Origin: Bacillus sp. ISL-7
GTDB lineage: Bacteria; Bacillota; Bacilli; Bacillales_B; DSM-18226
Direction: 5' to 3'
Assembly: GCF_018613065.1 (NCBI RefSeq)
Contig: NZ_JAGGQW010000041.1
Span: 122,429 to 186,428, forward strand
DNA length: 64,000 nt
Shown here in pieces: positions 35,158 to 44,839 of the stretch. The position numbers were made by a program, and so were the translations under genes. Under the pieces are notes generated by a model. That model was not told where the DNA came from, did not search any database, and saw only the letters and a program-made list of their open reading frames with translations. Position 1 is the first letter of the stretch; each line of letters begins with the position of its first letter.

Positions 35158-35979
35158 CTATACGGCACTTTTTCTGAATTGATGTTTAAATTGATAAATC
35201 ATTTGCTCCGAAATAGCGGTATAACCGGCCAAATTTGGATGGACACCATCAGGGGAAAGATTTTGCAGGTGGTCCCCGTTTATGACCTTTGTTGTTTCGA
35301 TGACAATCGACCCAGGGACTTTATGAGCAACCTCATATATATTAACATTCCATTTTGGCAGCATTTTATCAGCTATAGGGTACAGTTGGTCATCTGGTGA
35401 TAATGGATTATACAATTCTAAGAATACAATTGTGACCTTTGGATTTAGCTTGGTAATTCTCGATGTAATATCAGACAAATTTTTCGAGAAGGTGGTTTGC
35501 AATTGGTCATAGCTTTGAATGACGGTACGAAAATTTTGTCCGTTTGCCATTCGAAGAATATCATTACCGCCTACATTAATCGTGACAATGTCGGATTGCT
35601 TAATTGATTCATCAAATCGACCCTCTTGAACCAAGTCATTTAATTCACTACTGGTGATCCCATTGATCCCTTGATTTTGAAATTCAATTGGTTTTGCGGT
35701 TTGTTCTGCTAATTTGCTAGAAAATAGACTGACAAAACTTTCATTCTTTCCGGCACCAACTCCACGTATAATAGAATCACCAATCGCCAAATGGTGAATC
35801 TGAGAAGTTTTAGAATTTCGATAATAATTGAGATAAGAGATTTGGTCAGAACTCTTATTAACCACCGCAACCGCGTGTTTTTTCATTTGGTGGATTTGGT
35901 ACTGAGGATAATAAAACCACGCAGAAATACCAAGGCCAATGAGCAATACAAAAACTATTAGGTATTTTACTATTTTCAT
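35158..35979 (-). CDS. SGNH/GDSL-family lipase or esterase, membrane-anchored
   Basis: About 273 residues. An N-terminal hydrophobic helix (YLIVFVLLIGLGISAWFYY) anchors or exports it. The SGNH blocks are all present: LAIGDSIIRGVGAG (nucleophile Ser), GINGITS, INVGGNDIL (Gly, Asn) and SPDGVHPNLAGY (Asp, His). It likely hydrolyses an ester outside the membrane, perhaps a lipid or acetylated wall polymer. ATG 35979 follows AAGGAGTGG. B. subtilis has similar proteins of unknown substrate. Confidence 0.9.
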   Translation of the reverse strand: MKIVKYLIVFVLLIGLGISAWFYYPQYQIHQMKKHAVAVVNKSSDQISYLNYYRNSKTSQIHHLAIGDSIIRGVGAGKNESFVSLFSSKLAEQTAKPIEFQNQGINGITSSELNDLVQEGRFDESIKQSDIVTINVGGNDILRMANGQNFRTVIQSYDQLQTTFSKNLSDITSRITKLNPKVTIVFLELYNPLSPDDQLYPIADKMLPKWNVNIYEVAHKVPGSIVIETTKVINGDHLQNLSPDGVHPNLAGYTAISEQMIYQFKHQFRKSAV

Positions 35980-36222
35980 ACCAACCACTCCTTGAATATC
36001 CTATTATAGCAAGAATAACAAGTGAAAATAAGTAGGAGTTGATTTCCAGTTAAAGTAAGGTAAATAGAGATACAATTGAAAAATTGGTTTGAACCTAGAG
36101 GGTTAATTAATGGAGTATTGAAATTATTTCTTTGGGTTTCAAAAAGGACGGGAGAGGAGTCTATGTGCTTCCTTCTAATAGGAAGCAAACCGTGAGCGGT
36201 GACAGGAGAGAACAATTCTAAA

Positions 36223-36254
36223 GAAAAAAGCTGCCGAAAATTTATCCGGCAGCT
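36223..36254 (-). terminator. Terminator of the YhcN-type gene
   Basis: AGCTGCCG pairs with CGGCAGCT; the A tract on the left gives U6 on the minus transcript. Confidence 0.8.
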
Positions 36255-36263
36255 GATTTCCTC

Positions 36264-36947
36264 TTATCTAAACATCCTGTTAACAGAATTGGTAAAATCG
36301 TTCCACAGGCCATTTCTGTTTGTTCCAGTACGAATATCATTTGTATAGTTCGTCATTTGGCCGAAAGTATCGGTATCGTAAGAAATATAAACGTTGTCAA
36401 TATTTCGATCAGCTGCACGGACCTGATCGATTATTTTCTGATCAAGTTTGGTGGTAGTCCCACGGGTTCCAGTTGTAGTTCCGAGATTATTTCTTGTTCC
36501 ATTGGTAACCGTGTTGTCAAGATTGCCGGTAGTAGCACTCATATTTGTAGAGCCATTGGTTCCTGTTGTTCCGGAGTTATAGCCATTCCCATAAGTAGCA
36601 TTCATATTTGGCCCTGTCCCAGTTGTGCCTTTATTGGCGCGGGTGCCATTTTGAATATTATTATTTAATCGAACGGCCACATATGCATCATTATTTCGAA
36701 TGATTACATGGGCTTGGTCAACTTCTTTCAGGCTTTCTACATTACTAATGGCACGACCTGAAAGACGTAAATTTTGGTTCGAAACATTCCTTACGTTAAC
36801 CCCATTAATGGCATTGTTTCTAACATTGTTTACTCCCATATTGCCTGCATTATTGTCATTCAATGCATTCTTATTATTATTTGCGCAACCAGTTAATCCT
36901 AATAAGGTAGTTGCTAAAACAAAAGTTACCCAACTTTTTTTCACCAC
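36264..36947 (-). CDS. YhcN/YlaJ family sporulation lipoprotein
   Basis: About 227 residues. Signal peptide with lipobox LTGCANN, then Asn-rich low complexity (residues about 25-60). The YhcN domain follows (NLRLSGRAISNVESLKEVDQ; AHVIIRNNDAYVAVRLN), is interrupted by a Thr/Gly/Asn-rich insert, and resumes at LDQKIIDQVRAADRNIDNVY. Family members are made in the forespore and sit in the inner spore membrane. The start is probably GTG 36947 with GGGGAG upstream. Confidence 0.88.
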   Translation of the reverse strand: MVKKSWVTFVLATTLLGLTGCANNNKNALNDNNAGNMGVNNVRNNAINGVNVRNVSNQNLRLSGRAISNVESLKEVDQAHVIIRNNDAYVAVRLNNNIQNGTRANKGTTGTGPNMNATYGNGYNSGTTGTNGSTNMSATTGNLDNTVTNGTRNNLGTTTGTRGTTTKLDQKIIDQVRAADRNIDNVYISYDTDTFGQMTNYTNDIRTGTNRNGLWNDFTNSVNRMFR

Positions 36948-37051
36948 AGAAGTCACTCCCCTTTAAAAATGGTCTTACAAATATATAGTGACCAATTAAA
37001 GTGGAACTATGCGAGTCAAAGAGCAGGTAATTTAAAATTAGAAGCCCCCAA

Positions 37052-37960
37052 CTAAAATACCGTTTCCCCAAGTAGAAGAACCGTTAACTGTTCCTTGCGA
37101 AGCTGATGCTTTTCCCACGCACGGATTAAACGTTCCAAGGCTTCTGGCCCCGTGTCGTCGGCTAACCGAAAAGTGCCATAATGCATCGGGACGAAGTTTT
37201 TTGCCTTTAATTCAATGAATGCTTTCACACTGTCTTCTGGTGATATATGGGCAGGCGCCATGAACCATTCTGGCTCAAAGGCACCAATCGGCATAAACAC
37301 CGTATCAATGGTAAATCGTTCGGCTATTTGTTTAAAACCACTAAAATAGCCGGTATCGCCAACAAAATAAAGCGTTTCTTCTTGGGTTTGAACAATCCAG
37401 CCCCCCCAATGGGATGTATTCATATCCTTCAGCGACCTTCTTGTCCAATGCTGAGCGGGAACGAAATGAATAGTTACTCCCTCATGTTCGGTACTTTCCC
37501 ACCAATTCATTTCAGTTACCTTCTGATAGCCCTTTTTGTTAAAAAGGGACTTCATACCCGCTGGAACAAAGTATTGGGGATTCCCATTTAATTTTTTTAG
37601 TGTGGGGAAGTCCAAATGATCGTAATGGCCGTGAGAAATTACAACCACATCAATCTCTGGCAGATCTGCTAACGAGAGGCCCGGCTCCGTTAATCTTTTT
37701 TCTAGTCCCATCCGCTTGGCCCAAACAGGGTCAGTTATTATGTTCATCCCATTTATTTGAATCAAAAAGGTGGAATGTCCAATCCAAGTATAAGATGTCT
37801 GGCTCCTGTTCTCATTTAATTCTCTCACTTTTTTAGAAGGACACTGTTCAATGTTAACGGATAAATCTTTCACTTTCTTCCTTCGTTCACTCTGCCATTT
37901 CCTCATGTCCTTAAACGATTTGTAGCTCTTCACATTATCCAAATTAGTATATATCTTCAT
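37052..37960 (-). CDS. Metallo-beta-lactamase-fold hydrolase, NAPE-PLD-like (soluble)
   Basis: 302 residues with the complete motif VVISHGHYDHLDF, then FVGDTGYFSG and the late histidine in VPMHYGTFRL. It also has the SYTWIGHSTFLIQINGMNII start shared by the N-acyl-phosphatidylethanolamine phospholipase D-like and UlaG-like branch. It has no membrane anchor, unlike the paralogue at 9632-10729. Substrate unknown. The start follows CGGTGA. Confidence 0.88.
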   Translation of the reverse strand: MKIYTNLDNVKSYKSFKDMRKWQSERRKKVKDLSVNIEQCPSKKVRELNENRSQTSYTWIGHSTFLIQINGMNIITDPVWAKRMGLEKRLTEPGLSLADLPEIDVVVISHGHYDHLDFPTLKKLNGNPQYFVPAGMKSLFNKKGYQKVTEMNWWESTEHEGVTIHFVPAQHWTRRSLKDMNTSHWGGWIVQTQEETLYFVGDTGYFSGFKQIAERFTIDTVFMPIGAFEPEWFMAPAHISPEDSVKAFIELKAKNFVPMHYGTFRLADDTGPEALERLIRAWEKHQLRKEQLTVLLLGETVF

Positions 37961-38210
37961 TAATTTTCACCGATTTTCTTTTGAACTTTTTTATAACCAA
38001 ATCATTGATATTTAATGTAAAGGATACCATGTATTAAAGCATTTTTTAAAAAATTTATAATCCATTAAGAAATTTTGTCTTTCGTATATGGCATAACAGG
38101 GAGAACAAGCATGTCCGACGTTTTTCCATGTCAGAATCTTTTTGTAAAGCTAAGTAAATAATAACCGTTAACCTCAGTTTACAAAATAAATGGCAGGGAG
38201 AAAAGCTTTA

Positions 38211-39761
38211 ATGGAGAAAAAGCGCAAAGGACTGTCTGCATGGCAGCTCACCATGATGGCCTTAGGAAGTGTAATTGGCGGGTCCTTTTTTCTAGGCTCA
38301 TCAGTCGCCATTCATGCAGCAGGGCCCTCAATTTTAATATCCTATATTTTAGCAGGTGGATTGGTATATTTAATTCTATACGCCTTGTCAGAGATGACTG
38401 TAGCTAATCCTACAACCGGTTCCTTTAGTAATTTTGCATCACGAGAACTAGGGGAGGGGACGGGATTCGTTGTCGGATGGCTGTATTGGACCGGAACCGT
38501 TTTATCCATGTCTAGCGAAGCAACAGCTATATCCATCCTAATTAGGGAATGGGTTCCCAATGTATCAATAGGTTTGCTAGGAAGCGCGATTATCATCGGT
38601 GTAACGCTCCTGAACCTATTAGGGGCTGATAAGATTGGCAAGCTCGCAAGCGGTCTTTCTGGGGTGAAAATATTTGCGATTATTTTTTTCATCCTTACGG
38701 CATTAGTACTAATTTTCGGAGTACTTCCAGGGTCCCCGCCGGTTGGTGCTGGAGAGTTGAGGACAGAGCCAATCATGCCAGGAGGAATAAAGGGGATCGC
38801 TGGAAGCATGCTCCTCGTGATTTTTGCCTATGCAGGTTTTGAAATCATTGGATTAGCCGCGACGGAAGCAGAGAATCCGCGAGATACGATTCCAAAAGCC
38901 ATTCGTTATACGGTGTTTTCATTGGTCGGATTGTATATTCTCTATGCTGCGGTTCTACTGCCACTCATCCCAACAGCATCATTAAATGAAAGCGTGAGTC
39001 CGATGGTAGCCTCGCTTGAGAGACGGGGAATCGGTTGGGCTGGGCGAGCCATAAATATAGTGTTAATTTCGGCCATTCTTTCAGCCATGCTGTCATGCAT
39101 ATTTGGTCTAGGGCGAATGATCAGGTCGCTCAGAGATGAAGGGCATGCGCCGAAATGGCTTCAGGATGATCAGAACGTACCTTATCGAGGGATATTATTT
39201 TCGGGATTTGCGATGCTTATAGGATTAGGTTTTGGGCTCTTGTTTCCCAGAGTTTACTTGGTTTTAATCACTACTAGCGGCTTCGCTTTAATATTTACTT
39301 ACATGGTAATTATGGCCAGTCATATCCGCTTTCGCAAAAGGAACGGATGTCCTCCAGAAGGAATGTGTCAAATGCGCGGATATCCGTACACTTCTTAGAT
39401 TGCATTAATAAGCATGATTATTGTCCTTATATGTATGCCGTTTATTCCCGGGCAGGGAGTAGGGATGGTAGCAGGGATCATAATGGTTGTGTTATATTCC
39501 TTGATTTATTATATGATGAGATTTAGCACTAGGTCCAGAGTACAAAATACGACAAGAAAAGGAAAACCTATTATGAAAAAACAACCAAGTTTTGTGACTG
39601 AATTTTCTGAGGAACTGAACGGAAATACCAATGAACAAGAGATTCTCTCGCAAAAAAACGATTCGCATAAATCACAGGATTTGCTCAAGGGCAACCCAAT
39701 CAAAGATAATGACGAAATGTTTGAGGAAGAAGAGAGAGAAAGAGAACACTACGATGGATGA
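38211..39761 (+). pseudogene. Amino acid permease (APC family) interrupted by in-frame TAG
   Basis: From ATG 38211 (AGGGAG upstream) 395 residues encode an amino-acid permease: KGLSAWQLTMMALGSVIGGS, ALSEMTVANPTTGSFSNFAS and the EAENPRDTIPKAIRYT block. It ends at TAG 39396-39398 in RGYPYTS-stop. The same frame then continues IALISMIIVLICMPFIPGQG plus one more membrane helix and a 70-residue polar tail, as in intact permeases, where a Trp (TGG) follows 'YPYTS'. Full length would be 516 residues with 12 helices. The truncated product lacks the last helices and is unlikely to work. Confidence 0.88.
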
Positions 39762-39776
39762 TAGATATAATTAGGT

Positions 39777-39806
39777 GCGATGCTTCTTTTTAAGAAGGAT
39801 CGCTTT
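39777..39806 (+). terminator. Terminator after the permease pseudogene
   Basis: GCGATgCTTCTT pairs with AAGAAGgATCGC, then T-rich. Confidence 0.75.
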
Positions 39807-39906
39807 TTCTTTTTTAAAGCAGGCGAGTAAAAAAACAAGTATCTGCGGTAAATGAAAGAGCGTTACAAAGAAGGGTACATTGGATACGTTCATAATATGT
39901 TTACTT

Positions 39907-40020
39907 TTAGACCCATGGATTGATGATTACGCCGAGAGCAATAAGGGCTATGCCAGTTACATTTACCAAACTAAGCTTTTCCCCGATAATTACCGGGATT
40001 TCACCTCCCTTTACTATGGA
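39907..40020 (-). pseudogene. C-terminal fragment of a DMT/SMR-type transporter
   Basis: The minus strand reads GGEIPVIIGEKLSLVNVTGI, then ALIALGVIINPWV and a stop at 39907-39909. This resembles the last helix of small multidrug resistance or EamA proteins ('GE.l....GialI..GV'). No upstream helices or start codon are present, so it looks like a leftover. The rest of the 39762-40280 gap shows nothing further except AT-rich DNA and one inverted pair (TTATCAGAC near 40064, GTCTGATAA near 40181). Confidence 0.4.
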
Positions 40021-40280
40021 TTTTTTAATTAACTTTTAATATTTCATTAATACAATTTTTAGGTTATCAGACTATACTTTACCTGTATCAATATATTGAA
40101 ACATTTGGTAAGTGATCATCGAATATAGAAAGATATAAAGTAAAGGAGTAAAAAGAAAATTCATTAAAATTCTTAAACTGTCTGATAATTTGGAGATGCA
40201 CATAAACAGGTAGAAAATGCCATAAATGAAGCAAACGATGATATTAGTTTACGAAGAAATTTATATAATGCGGTGAAAAA

Positions 40281-41969
40281 ATGTCTAATTTTTTGAAAAA
40301 CGCTAATCAAGAGAAAAAGCATTTATACTTTGCAACACTTTTATTGATAGTTTACGTTTCGCCCTTATTTATTTTGGGGGAAAACGCCCATATAAGGGTT
40401 CATGATAATCTAGATTCTAACATTGCCTGGTATAAAGTGTTGAAGGATAGTGGCCAATTGTTTGGCGGGATCAATAGTACTCTCCCACAAATTATTAATG
40501 GTCTGCCTAGAAATGCCTTTGGTACGGAGTTCAGCGGGATACAATGGCTGCATAACTTGTTTCCCTCGATGCTTGCGTATTCTATAAGCCAAACAATCAC
40601 AAGAATGTTTGCTTTTTTAGGCATGTATCTACTACTAAAGAATCATTTTGTAAAAGAAAAAGAGGCTTACCCTATCCGTGTTTGGGTATCGGTGGCTTTT
40701 GCCCTGACTCCATTTTGGCCGTCCGGTATGCTAAGTACTTTGGGAATGCCACTTGCATTATGGGCTTTTTTGAATATTAGAGAGGGTAAACATACCTGGA
40801 AAGAGTGGCTCACTCTTATATTGTTACCTTTCTATTCTAGTTTAGTGTTAGGATTTTTCTTCTTTTTATTTTTCATGGGATTACTATGGTTAAGAGATTT
40901 TCTCGTAAAAAGAAAAAGCAATTGGTTCTTCTTTTCCAGTATCGCACTAATGACAGTTATTTATTTACTGATAGAGTATCGTCTTGTTTACTCGTTAGTG
41001 TTTCCCGAAGCACCAACCAGCAGAAATGATTTTGTTAGTTCAAAGCTTGGACTTTGGCGCACCATCCGATTAGTTTTTAAAAACTATTTTTTAGGCCATA
41101 CACATGTATTAACACTTCACACCTTAGTAATAGTCCCTCTTTCTTTTCTAGTTCTATGGATGTTGAAAAATAAAAAAAGAGACTGGTTAGAAAATCGCTA
41201 TCTTTATCTTTTCATGTTTAATATCGTTTTATCCGTTTGGTATGCTTTTTGGTTTTATAAAGGCTGGGAGCCTCTTAAGGAGCGAGTCTCACTCCTAAAT
41301 ACATTCAACTTTGCAAGATTTCATTTCCTAAGACCTTTAATCATTTATCTTATGTTTGCAGTTGGTTCTTATTTACTTTGGAGGATGGGAAAGAATTGGC
41401 GGAGATTTGTTAAAATATGTCTCATTGTTCAGATGTTCGTCTTGTTTGCAGCAAATGATGAAATTGTCTACAGAAGTGCTGGAAAGCCCTCTGTAAAGCA
41501 ATTCTATGCGACAAGCCAATTTCATGAAATTAAAAAATATATAGGTAAACCCCAAAGTAGTTACAGGGTGGCAAGTATAGGACTCCACCCGGCAATAGCC
41601 CAATACAATGGTTTTTATACACTTGATACCTATAATAATTTCTATCCCTTAGCTTATAAACGAGAGTTTCGGAAAATTATTTCAAAAGAATTAGATAAAA
41701 ATCCTACCTTGAAGGAATACTTCGATGAATGGGGCGGTAGATGCTATCTTTTTGTCGCAAAATTAGGGAAAAAATATGAATTTAAAAAAGATTCAAAGGT
41801 AAAGATTGACCATTTACAACTTAATACAAAAGTATTTAAAAAGATGGGCGGACAATATATCTTCTCAGCAGTCCCAATCTTAAATGCGGATGAAAATGGA
41901 CTTGTATTCAAAAAGGCCTTTGAGCAAAGAGATTCTGCTTGGAAAATTTACCTTTACCAAGTCAAATAA
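40281..41969 (+). CDS. ykoS: YkoS-like multi-spanning membrane protein (DUF6044)
   Basis: 562 residues with about 11-12 membrane helices in the first 400 residues and a C-terminal soluble part. The long external loop with VHDNLDSNIAWYKVL and LPRNAFGTEFSGIQWLHNLF is typical of YkoS/DUF6044 proteins, which resemble GT-C type glycosyltransferases using lipid-linked sugars. It sits directly before a GT2 transferase and a GtrA flippase-like gene, so it probably takes the sugar from a lipid carrier to an envelope acceptor. The ribosome site before ATG (GCGGTG) is moderate. Confidence 0.8.
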   Translation: MSNFLKNANQEKKHLYFATLLLIVYVSPLFILGENAHIRVHDNLDSNIAWYKVLKDSGQLFGGINSTLPQIINGLPRNAFGTEFSGIQWLHNLFPSMLAYSISQTITRMFAFLGMYLLLKNHFVKEKEAYPIRVWVSVAFALTPFWPSGMLSTLGMPLALWAFLNIREGKHTWKEWLTLILLPFYSSLVLGFFFFLFFMGLLWLRDFLVKRKSNWFFFSSIALMTVIYLLIEYRLVYSLVFPEAPTSRNDFVSSKLGLWRTIRLVFKNYFLGHTHVLTLHTLVIVPLSFLVLWMLKNKKRDWLENRYLYLFMFNIVLSVWYAFWFYKGWEPLKERVSLLNTFNFARFHFLRPLIIYLMFAVGSYLLWRMGKNWRRFVKICLIVQMFVLFAANDEIVYRSAGKPSVKQFYATSQFHEIKKYIGKPQSSYRVASIGLHPAIAQYNGFYTLDTYNNFYPLAYKREFRKIISKELDKNPTLKEYFDEWGGRCYLFVAKLGKKYEFKKDSKVKIDHLQLNTKVFKKMGGQYIFSAVPILNADENGLVFKKAFEQRDSAWKIYLYQVK

Positions 41970-41992
41970 TGTGGTTATAGGAGTGATTCCAT

Positions 41993-42985
41993 ATGAATAA
42001 ACCGGTGCTAACGATTGTGGTCCCTTGTTTTAATGAAGAGGAGGTATTAGCTGAAACTTCGGCACAATTATCTTCTGTTTTATTTGAATTAATGGAGGAG
42101 TCGCTTATTTCAATAGACAGCAGGATCCTCTTTGTGGACGATGGCAGCAGGGATCGGACCTGGGAATTAATTGAAGTGGAAAATGAAAGAAATCCAAATA
42201 TAAGAGGATTGAAGCTTGCTAGAAATGTTGGTCATCAAAATGCACTCTTAGCTGGATTAGAGATAGCCTCAAAGCATTCGGATTGTGTCATTTCAATCGA
42301 TGCGGATTTGCAGGATGACATAACGGTCATCCATCAATTTATTGAAAAGTTTTGGGAAGGACAGGATATTGTCTATGGTGTAAGGGATAGCCGAGAGACG
42401 GATACGTATTTTAAGCGGACAACTGCTTTAGGTTTTTATCGCATGATGGAAAGAATGGGGATTAAACTTGTCCCAAACCATGCAGATTTTCGTCTTATGA
42501 GTAAACGTGCTTTAGTTGAGCTATTAAACTATAAAGAAACAAACTTATTTCTTCGTGGACTTGTTCCACTTGTAGGTTATAAATCCACAAAGGTCTACTA
42601 TGACAGAAAAGAGAGGTTTGCTGGAGAATCAAAATACCCACTAAAGAAAATGCTTGCCTTCGCATTTGATGGAATGACATCCTTTAGTGTCGCCCCTATT
42701 CGATTTGTCACATTTATTGGATTTTTGGCAGTGTTAATAAGTGCCATAGCAGAGGGCTATGCGATCACCCAAGAAATATTAGGTCACACCGAATCCGGAT
42801 GGACTTCTTTAATTATTTCCATTTGGTTCGTTGGAGGTTTACAAATGTTGGGTATTGGTATTATTGGAGAATATATCGGTAAAATCTATCATGAGGTTAA
42901 AAGACGGCCAAGGTATGCAGTTGAAAAAGATTTGTACACAAATTTATTAGAAGTGAAAAAGCAGAGTGAAGCAGTGATAAATTAG
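41993..42985 (+). CDS. ykoT: Family 2 glycosyltransferase, GtrB/YkoT-like
   Basis: 330 residues. A GT-A domain (about 1-220) has TIVVPCFNEEEVL, FVDDGSRDRTWE and the metal-binding ISIDADLQDD, and two C-terminal membrane helices (FVTFIGFLAVLISAIAEGYA; SLIISIWFVGGLQMLGIGII). Such enzymes load a sugar from a nucleotide donor onto undecaprenyl phosphate on the inner side. Gap to ykoS 23 nt, to the GtrA gene 9 nt: one operon. The start follows TAGGAGTG. Confidence 0.9.
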   Translation: MNKPVLTIVVPCFNEEEVLAETSAQLSSVLFELMEESLISIDSRILFVDDGSRDRTWELIEVENERNPNIRGLKLARNVGHQNALLAGLEIASKHSDCVISIDADLQDDITVIHQFIEKFWEGQDIVYGVRDSRETDTYFKRTTALGFYRMMERMGIKLVPNHADFRLMSKRALVELLNYKETNLFLRGLVPLVGYKSTKVYYDRKERFAGESKYPLKKMLAFAFDGMTSFSVAPIRFVTFIGFLAVLISAIAEGYAITQEILGHTESGWTSLIISIWFVGGLQMLGIGIIGEYIGKIYHEVKRRPRYAVEKDLYTNLLEVKKQSEAVIN

Positions 42986-42994
42986 GAGTCGGTT

Positions 42995-43426
42995 ATGAAA
43001 TATTCATTCGTTCGATTTATTATGGTAGGGGTCGTTAATACAGTCGTAGGGTTATCCGTCATGTATCTTCTTTTACATCTACTTGGACAGTCCTATTGGA
43101 TAGCCACTTTTGTTGGCAATTCGATTGGAGCCTTTGTTAGTTTTATATTAAATAGAAATGTTACGTTCAAAAGCCAAAATTCATTGTCAAAGAGTGCGGT
43201 CCGCTTTGTAATCGTTATCTTGTGCTGTTATTTCCTTTCATATGAAATGGGAAGGCGTTTCGTGGTAGACATTTTAAAAAATAATGACTTCATCCCAAAG
43301 AATATTCAAACTGATCTCTCTGTCCTAGTGGGTACTTGTTTGTACACGTTGTTAAACTATTTTGGGCAAAAGCTGTTTGTGTTTTCAAAAGAGGGTACCG
43401 CTATAGTGAGTGCTGATTCAAAATAA
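42995..43426 (+). CDS. GtrA family membrane protein
   Basis: 143 residues with four membrane helices, starting YSFVRFIMVGVVNTVVGLSV, the GtrA signature; the conserved FILNRNVTFKS loop is present. GtrA proteins are thought to flip undecaprenyl-phosphate-linked sugars. Together with the GT2 enzyme and YkoS it forms a complete three-part sugar transfer set (load, flip, transfer). Confidence 0.9.
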   Translation: MKYSFVRFIMVGVVNTVVGLSVMYLLLHLLGQSYWIATFVGNSIGAFVSFILNRNVTFKSQNSLSKSAVRFVIVILCCYFLSYEMGRRFVVDILKNNDFIPKNIQTDLSVLVGTCLYTLLNYFGQKLFVFSKEGTAIVSADSK

Positions 43427-43450
43427 AAAAGAAAAAGAGGAGCATTTTAA

Positions 43451-44245
43451 ATGAGTTATTCAGGGGAGATACCAAATCTATCCAGAGGCCGTCAAATGTT
43501 GAATAAGGTTCCAGAAGTTACAATCTTCTTCTGGATCATTAAAATTTTGGCAACCACGGTGGGGGAGACAGCTGCAGACTTTTTGAACGATACCTTGAAC
43601 CTGGGCTTGACCAATACCACTTATATCATGGCAATCCTGTTAATCATTACGCTGTTCTTCCAGTTTAAGTTGAAGATGTACGTGCCAAGGATTTACTGGC
43701 TCGCTGTTGTGCTAATAAGTGTTGTCGGTACACTAGTCACTGATAACCTTGTAGACAATTTCGGTGTAGCATTAGAAACAACCACCATCATCTTCACCAT
43801 TGCCATGCTGGCAACCTTTGCGGCTTGGTACGCGAGGGAAAAGACATTGTCTATTCACTCCATCTATACATCCAAGCGGGAGGCATTCTACTGGTTGGCC
43901 ATCTTGTTCACCTTCGCCTTGGGTACAGTAGCCGGGGATCTAATTGCAGAGGGTCTTAACATGGGTTACTGGAAATCTGCACTAATGTTTGCTGTACTGA
44001 TTGGGTTAGTGGCAATTGCGCACTACAAATTCAAGCTAAATGCAGTGCTGTCCTTCTGGATTGCCTATGTCTTGACCCGTCCATTCGGCGCTTCTCTTGG
44101 TGACTTCCTGTCACAGTCTCAAAAAAACGGCGGTCTTGGTTTGGGTACGGTGGGAACCAGTATAATCTTCCTGATAACCATCTTGGGATTGGTTATCTAC
44201 CTAACTAAGACGAAGATCGACTCTCCGAGTATAGTAGAGAAGTAG
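43451..44245 (+). CDS. COG4705-type membrane protein with internal repeats
   Basis: 264 residues with about eight helices. A motif recurs in different helices: ILATTVGETAADFLN (near 33), VTDNLVDNFG (near 100), LGTVAGDLIAEGLN (near 157) and RPFGASLGDFLSQ (near 210). The repeated G-x-x-x-[GE][ED]-x-x-x-D pattern in membrane helices suggests cation binding or transport; the family has no firm function that I can state. The ribosome site AAAGAGGAGC is good. Codon use looks richer in CTG/TTG than in the GT operon before it, which may indicate separate origin. Confidence 0.75.
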   Translation: MSYSGEIPNLSRGRQMLNKVPEVTIFFWIIKILATTVGETAADFLNDTLNLGLTNTTYIMAILLIITLFFQFKLKMYVPRIYWLAVVLISVVGTLVTDNLVDNFGVALETTTIIFTIAMLATFAAWYAREKTLSIHSIYTSKREAFYWLAILFTFALGTVAGDLIAEGLNMGYWKSALMFAVLIGLVAIAHYKFKLNAVLSFWIAYVLTRPFGASLGDFLSQSQKNGGLGLGTVGTSIIFLITILGLVIYLTKTKIDSPSIVEK

Positions 44246-44273
44246 AACTTGTCTTGGTACAATATGACAAGTT
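44246..44273 (+). terminator. Hairpin after the COG4705 gene
   Basis: AACTTGTC pairs with GACAAGTT; the T tract is weak. Confidence 0.5.
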
Positions 44274-44373
44274 TATTAGGTAAAGAAAATGGACGTTACG
44301 TGATTATATTATTCAAGTGATATTATTGCCGGATATTTAGCGAGCGGATTTTGGTAACAGTTCCATTTGGTTT

Positions 44374-44500
44374 TTCCAATACTATGAAAAAAAGGTACTC
44401 CAAGAAATATAAACGAGGAGAATAATGGTGAAAATTATAATGGAGTAGCCGTACTCCTTTTCGATTTTGATCTTATTCGCTTTTCTTCACAGTATTGGAA
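44374..44500. repeat. 127-bp element with 21-bp imperfect terminal inverted repeats (MITE-like)
   Basis: The left end TTCCAATACT-ATGAAAAAAAG (44374-44394) is complementary to the right end CTTTTCTTCAC-AGTATTGGAA (44480-44500) with two mismatches in 21. Inside lies a second hairpin GGAGTA/TACTCC. It contains no gene; a 13-codon frame (MKKRYSKKYKRGE) starts inside the left repeat. The shape fits a miniature inverted-repeat element or a long RNA hairpin. Confidence 0.6.
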
Positions 44501-44541
44501 TTACTTTATAGAGATCGTACATGTTCTACCCTTAGATTAAA

Positions 44542-44697
44542 TCAACTAGGATCGTTTTCATCCAGAGACAAAACAGTTACATTTGTTGAATTCCCATTTT
44601 CAATTTCTGCTTGAGTGGCATCTCTATTTAGTACATCCTCTGTATCCATACCTTCTGCAATAGTTGGTTCTCCTTTTGAATATGTATCTTTTTTCAT
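44542..44697 (-). CDS. Small acidic hypothetical protein, 51 aa
   Basis: ATG 44697 with AAGGAGAATC 5 nt upstream, reading MKKDTYSKGEPTIAEGMDTE and ending LSLDENDPS. Acidic, likely disordered. No family recognised; the ribosome site is the main support. Confidence 0.55.
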   Translation of the reverse strand: MKKDTYSKGEPTIAEGMDTEDVLNRDATQAEIENGNSTNVTVLSLDENDPS

Positions 44698-44803
44698 TTT
44701 AGATTCTCCTTTAAATCGGTTTGAGTAATAAATAACACTATTTTATTGTTTGCAAAAATAATTAATTTATTTAAGTAGGTGGATAACATTAAATTCAAAG
44801 AGA

Positions 44804-44827
44804 AAAGCACCCTATATAGAGTGCTTT
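44804..44827. terminator. Terminator of the 61-aa membrane protein gene
   Basis: AAAGCAC pairs with GTGCTTT around a 10-nt loop. Confidence 0.55.
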
Positions 44828-44839
44828 CCATAATCATAT

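Noticed and set aside
39960..40020. Complete SMR multidrug transporter
   Set aside because: Only the last helix is present; no start or other helices lie upstream.
40190..40295. Protein-like stretch QVENAINEANDD just before the ykoS start
   Set aside because: Only about 32 codons are open, with no start codon; it overlaps the ykoS start.
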